NCBI GenBank assembly: GCA_031268245.1
Contig: JAIRXN010000073.1
Location: 1-9,440, forward strand
Reading direction: 5' to 3'
DNA length: 9,440 nt
Source of the DNA: Treponema sp.
GTDB taxonomy: Bacteria; Spirochaetota; Spirochaetia; Treponematales; Breznakiellaceae
The notes under the pieces are model-generated. The model was given only the letters and a program-made list of their open reading frames with translations, was not told the DNA's origin and made no database searches. Every line of letters starts with the position of its first letter. Position 1 is the first letter of the stretch. Position numbers and translations under genes: made by a program. Below are positions 7,083 to 9,440 of this stretch, piece by piece.

Positions 7083-9105
7083 GTTTTATGGGTTTTGAAC
7101 TATCCTGACAGAGCTGCCGATTCAGCATAAGTTCCGAAAGCCTGCGGTTACAGGCCGGAATATCAAAAAATTCAGGGTCAAAATTTTCCCCCAGAAGGCT
7201 GCGGGCCTGGCGCAGTTCCTGTTCGCTGCCGTTTTCCAGGGAAAAGAGAAGTTTTTTATAGCGTACCGGGCCTTCAATCTGTTCGGGAGGGGCGGCCCAT
7301 TCACCGGCCTTGCAGAGAATGCTCCCATCGGAAGCCGCGACATCGTATGGGGAAAAAATTATCTTGACGATCCAGTTGACGCCGTATTCAAAGAGCAGCT
7401 CGGTAGAACCTTCTTCAATAAGCTCCTCAATTCTTACATGCTTATCGATGAAGCGCAGGGGAATGCTGCCGCCCTTTTCGATGACGCATCTCCAGCTAAG
7501 GGTATTCTTCCAGTCCAGCGCCGCCTGCACAATCAGATGAAGCTCCTCCAGGCAGAGACTTGATGGAGAGAGCACCCGGCGCCACACTTCAGTCCCCCCG
7601 ATGCTGATCTGAACGCTTTTCCAGGCGCCGTGCAGGGACGATCCGGGCTTTACCAGGGAGAAATTGTTATGTCTAAAGGCATCGAGATCTTCATCGATCA
7701 TCTCTTTTATGTCTTCATAGGTTTCAATCATGTTATCCAGGGAGTTATCGATGGCTTCAAGTTCCGGCTGGGGAGGCGCTTCATCGGTATCCAGATCTTC
7801 CAGAAGCCCTGCCGCATGGGCCTGAATCTGAGAAAGTATGATGAAGGTATGCCTGGGCAGCCATTCGGCGCCGATTTCTGTATTAAGTTTGACGGACAAC
7901 TCAATAACCGCGCTATGCAGCTCGCACACCCGCTGCCGAATAGCGCCCATGGCTTGATCCTTGAAACAGGAGTAACTTTCCCGGAGTTCCTCCATCACAT
8001 CCACGATATAGAAGGCAATTGCATTCCACTCCATCTCTTCCAGATGAATGATCGGGGGAATGACACGTTCCACGATACGGCTAATATCATCCTCCCCCCG
8101 GAAAAGGGCGTCCCGGATAAAAGAATTGAGCACATACATGGAAACGGGGATCTTTTTCTTGATTAAGAGATCCTCTATGGGAGTCCTTTCCGGAGGAATT
8201 TGGCTGAAGTCGAGACTTTTGATATCGGGGATCTCCTTGCCGGCATACCAGAAACGGGTTTCGATTCCATAGGCCGCCGTATCAATTCGCTCGGTTTTTT
8301 CGTAAAGAAATTCTTCCAGCGACAATACGGGAAGTTCCCGCATACGCATTTCCCCATACCAGTAGGCATAGGCAATCTGCTCATAGGTGGTGGCGCCGGG
8401 GCCGAGTTTGGCAAAAGATTCATAAAAACCCCGTTCCGCCGCGAGGCGCCAGGATTCAAGATCGGCCTCATCCCACCGATCCTTACCTGTTTTTTCCAGT
8501 TCAAAGCGCCCCTCTTTCCAGTCGAGAGTCTTAACTATGAACCTGTCCCCGGGCACAAAGGCGCTTTCCCGGTAGATATTCCTCATATCCAGGGTGCGAA
8601 TGGAAACTTCAGGCGGCTCCTCAAAGGGATCGGCATTGTAAGCTTCTTCGTTTTCGGTATTGTCGCGGGCCACGTACTGGGGGGCGTACTCTTCGCCGAA
8701 GATACAGTAAAAGGGATAGAAATCCTCAGGCGGCCCCTCCGAAGTGGTAAAAGGGACAGGTTCCCCCTTCCAAAAGAAGCTGTATTCATGAGGATAGAGC
8801 TCCATATTGGCAAAGGGGATACAGCGGTGGCCGGGTATAAGGATGCCGTTGAGCAGTTCGGAACGGGTGGGAGAGATTACAAAAGGGATCCCCTCAAAAA
8901 AACCCTTCCAGGAGACCCAGTGATCCTGGTCAATTTTGAACGCGGCCCTGCGGGAATCCAGGTATAAGGCAATTTCCTCCTTTAGCCGGAAATTCCGTTT
9001 GTTTCCGATGCCGCGAAGTTCCTTAAAAATATCTTCCAGACCGAAGGCGCGGCTTGATTTATCGAGAAAATCGTAAAGAGATTCTTCCTGATCAAATGTC
9101 ATCAT
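7075..9105 (-). CDS. large protein of unknown N-terminal part with C-terminal pRiA4b ORF-3-like domain
   Basis: 676 residues from the ATG at 9105. A TTG at 9138 would add 11 residues; I prefer 9105 (or the adjacent ATG at 9102) because an AAGG lies 10 bases ahead, while the TTG has only a GGA placed too close. The C-terminus, about residues 497-660, resembles the plasmid pRiA4b ORF-3-like family (PF07929): TEVWRRVLSPSSLCLEELHLIVQAALDW, then LLFEYGVNWIVKI, AAPPEQIEGP and FDPEFFDI. It is divergent: the family's usual D-D-W becomes V-N-W and PPEDCGG becomes PPEQIEGP. Residues 5-120 form a conserved-looking block (LKEEIALYLDSRRAAF, then GFFEGIPFVISP and GILIPGHRCIPF), possibly helix-turn-helix, that I cannot name. 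The middle is acidic and helical, with no membrane segment or signal peptide. The function of the family is not established. It leads a ptsN-tkt gene set, 9 bases ahead of ptsN. Confidence 0.82.
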   Translation of the reverse strand: MMTFDQEESLYDFLDKSSRAFGLEDIFKELRGIGNKRNFRLKEEIALYLDSRRAAFKIDQDHWVSWKGFFEGIPFVISPTRSELLNGILIPGHRCIPFANMELYPHEYSFFWKGEPVPFTTSEGPPEDFYPFYCIFGEEYAPQYVARDNTENEEAYNADPFEEPPEVSIRTLDMRNIYRESAFVPGDRFIVKTLDWKEGRFELEKTGKDRWDEADLESWRLAAERGFYESFAKLGPGATTYEQIAYAYWYGEMRMRELPVLSLEEFLYEKTERIDTAAYGIETRFWYAGKEIPDIKSLDFSQIPPERTPIEDLLIKKKIPVSMYVLNSFIRDALFRGEDDISRIVERVIPPIIHLEEMEWNAIAFYIVDVMEELRESYSCFKDQAMGAIRQRVCELHSAVIELSVKLNTEIGAEWLPRHTFIILSQIQAHAAGLLEDLDTDEAPPQPELEAIDNSLDNMIETYEDIKEMIDEDLDAFRHNNFSLVKPGSSLHGAWKSVQISIGGTEVWRRVLSPSSLCLEELHLIVQAALDWKNTLSWRCVIEKGGSIPLRFIDKHVRIEELIEEGSTELLFEYGVNWIVKIIFSPYDVAASDGSILCKAGEWAAPPEQIEGPVRYKKLLFSLENGSEQELRQARSLLGENFDPEFFDIPACNRRLSELMLNRQLCQDSSKPIKLV

Positions 9106-9127
9106 TTTCAATATGCCTTGAAAATGA
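9102..9127. promoter_or_regulatory. perfect 10-bp inverted repeat over the start codon of the pRiA4b-type gene
   Basis: TCATTTTCAA (9102-9111) and TTGAAAATGA (9118-9127) are exact reverse complements around a 6-base centre. In the leftward mRNA the stem would contain the AUG at 9105 and half of the AAGG ribosome binding site, with the rest of that site in the loop. It could act as an RNA switch on translation or as a protein operator. If translation began at the TTG (9138) it would instead be coding sequence. Confidence 0.5.
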
Positions 9128-9153
9128 CCATAATGCAAGATCCGCAGAATTGA

Positions 9154-9182
9154 ATCATATATGTGTCATAATGATACGCAAA
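9154..9182 (-). promoter_or_regulatory. candidate proximal promoter of the pRiA4b-ptsN-tkt genes
   Basis: On the minus strand TATGAT (9159-9154) follows a weak -35-like TTTGCG (9182-9177) by 17 bp; the start would be near 9147, about 42 bases before the ATG. The 17-bp palindrome at 9162-9178 fills the spacer, the position of a repressor operator. Confidence 0.35.
9162..9178. promoter_or_regulatory. 17-bp palindromic operator-like site, copy 1
   Basis: TGTGTCA-TAA-TGATACG: two 7-base half sites around 3 bases, near-palindromic. It matches copy 2 (9202-9218) in 13 of 14 half-site bases, which makes chance unlikely. The binding protein is unknown. It lies between the boxes of the proximal leftward promoter candidate and about 204-220 bases upstream of the predicted sigma-54 start. 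Confidence 0.6.
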
Positions 9183-9201
9183 ATAGACTAAATTTCCTTA
9201 C

Positions 9202-9218
9202 TGTGTCATTTTGATACA
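9202..9218. promoter_or_regulatory. 17-bp palindromic operator-like site, copy 2
   Basis: TGTGTCA-TTT-TGATACA: palindromic except for one base per half. It begins exactly 40 bp after copy 1, so both lie on nearly the same face of the helix. It overlaps the start point of the distal leftward promoter candidate and lies about 164-180 bases upstream of the predicted sigma-54 start, a usual distance for an enhancer site. Confidence 0.6.
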
Positions 9219-9222
9219 TGGT

Positions 9223-9251
9223 CTTATAGAACGAAGATCATTATACCGCAA
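9223..9251 (-). promoter_or_regulatory. candidate distal leftward promoter
   Basis: On the minus strand TTGCGG (9251-9246) and TATAAG (9228-9223) are spaced 17 bp. A perfect TATAAT is also present at 9245-9240 but without a matching -35. Transcription from the first pair would start near 9216, inside palindrome copy 2, consistent with repression there. Confidence 0.35.
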
Positions 9252-9292
9252 ACGGAAGTTTTTTGCTTTCTAACGGTGAAATTTCGCCTTCT

Positions 9293-9319
9293 GTAATTCC
9301 TTGTATTATAAGGAATTAC
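9293..9319. promoter_or_regulatory. 27-bp perfect palindrome with 10-bp arms
   Basis: GTAATTCCTT (9293-9302) and AAGGAATTAC (9310-9319) are exact reverse complements around 7 bases. A further GTAATT at 9320-9325 makes a second, abutting 12-bp palindrome AATTACGTAATT (9314-9325), so the half site occurs three times. In rightward RNA the inner bases add a G-U and a U-A pair, and T-rich sequence follows, so it could also act as a weak terminator. Its position, about 63-89 bases before the predicted sigma-54 start, also suits an activator site. Confidence 0.5.
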
Positions 9320-9354
9320 GTAATTTTTCACTTTTTACCATTATTTTTGGATAC

Positions 9355-9371
9355 CTGGCATGCTTATTGCT
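9355..9371 (+). promoter_or_regulatory. sigma-54 (-24/-12) promoter pointing out of the window
   Basis: CTGGCATG-CTTA-TTGCT matches the RpoN consensus YTGGCACG-N4-TTGCW at every defined base but one (T for C). The invariant GG (9357-9358) and GC (9369-9370) are 12 bases apart, as required. Transcription would start near 9382. Palindromic sites 63-220 bases upstream are placed as enhancer sites would be. RpoN and an activator must be encoded elsewhere. Confidence 0.7.
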
Positions 9372-9381
9372 TAATAATAGA

Positions 9382-9440
9382 TGTCGTTAGGGAACAGGAA
9401 ACCGGAGGCCGAAAGGCTCCGGGGGAAAGCCGGCTCGTTG
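9382..9440 (+). ncRNA. start of a possible structured RNA or leader, cut by window edge
   Basis: Downstream of the sigma-54 site the sequence shifts from AT-rich to G/C- and purine-rich. CCGGAGGCC (9402-9410) pairs with GGCTCCGG (9415-9422) through one bulged G and closes on a GAAA tetraloop, a typical structured-RNA hairpin. It could be a small RNA, a 5' leader, or coding: ATG at 9381 opens a frame to the window end (20 codons), but with no ribosome binding site and right at the predicted start point. I do not recognise an RNA family. Confidence 0.35.

Noticed and set aside
8200..8967. 255-codon rightward open frame opposite the pRiA4b-type gene
   Set aside because: Antisense shadow of a gene with coherent domains; no recognisable motifs and no ribosome binding site.
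9162..9218. NifA upstream activator sites (TGT-N10-ACA)
   Set aside because: Spacing between TGT and ACA is 9 or 11 in copy 2 and copy 1 ends in ACG, so neither fits.
9388..9440. Cobalamin or cyclic-di-GMP riboswitch (AGGGAA and GAAA hairpin look suggestive)
   Set aside because: The required conserved boxes are absent in the visible part; only a generic GNRA hairpin is supported.

Overview
The window most likely comes from a spirochaete of the Treponema lineage. This is inferred from the style of the proteins (a CsgG-like/propeller/HEAT secreted protein, a PtsN-type IIA protein, a pRiA4b ORF-3-like protein) and from a base composition near half G+C by eye, which would suit the termite-gut treponemes. 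No marker gene settles it. I see no tRNA, rRNA, insertion sequence or CRISPR array.

Left part (1-1712). A partial proC gene (pyrroline-5-carboxylate reductase, last step of proline synthesis) runs leftward off the edge. A 150-bp AT-rich gap with divergent starts separates it from a rightward amidohydrolase-family gene. That gene has no ribosome binding site of its own, but it is preceded by a possible 10-codon leader ORF and a GC-rich stem-loop.

Middle (1713-4545). A rightward gene encodes a secreted 877-residue protein with a signal peptide, a CsgG-like N-terminal domain, a beta-propeller with a regular G-x-x-L-W repeat, and a C-terminal HEAT-like helical region. Just after its stop lies an 18-bp hairpin that pairs fully only in the rightward RNA.

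Right part (4546-9138). Three leftward genes are closely spaced and probably form one operon: a large protein ending in a pRiA4b ORF-3-like domain, a PTS IIA protein of the PtsN type, and transketolase. A perfect extended -10 box is built into the last codons of the first gene. It could start a leaderless or nearly leaderless ptsN-tkt transcript, giving the distal genes a second promoter. The set suggests sugar-phosphate metabolism tied to a phosphorelay-type IIA regulator.

Right edge (9106-9440). This is the densest regulatory DNA in the window. It holds an inverted repeat over the start codon of the pRiA4b-type gene, two near-identical 17-bp palindromes exactly 40 bp apart, a 27-bp palindrome, and a strong match to a sigma-54 (-24/-12) promoter pointing rightward. 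The sigma-54 start would produce a transcript opening with a GAAA-tetraloop hairpin that is cut by the window end. What it drives cannot be seen here, and it is the most interesting part of the window.
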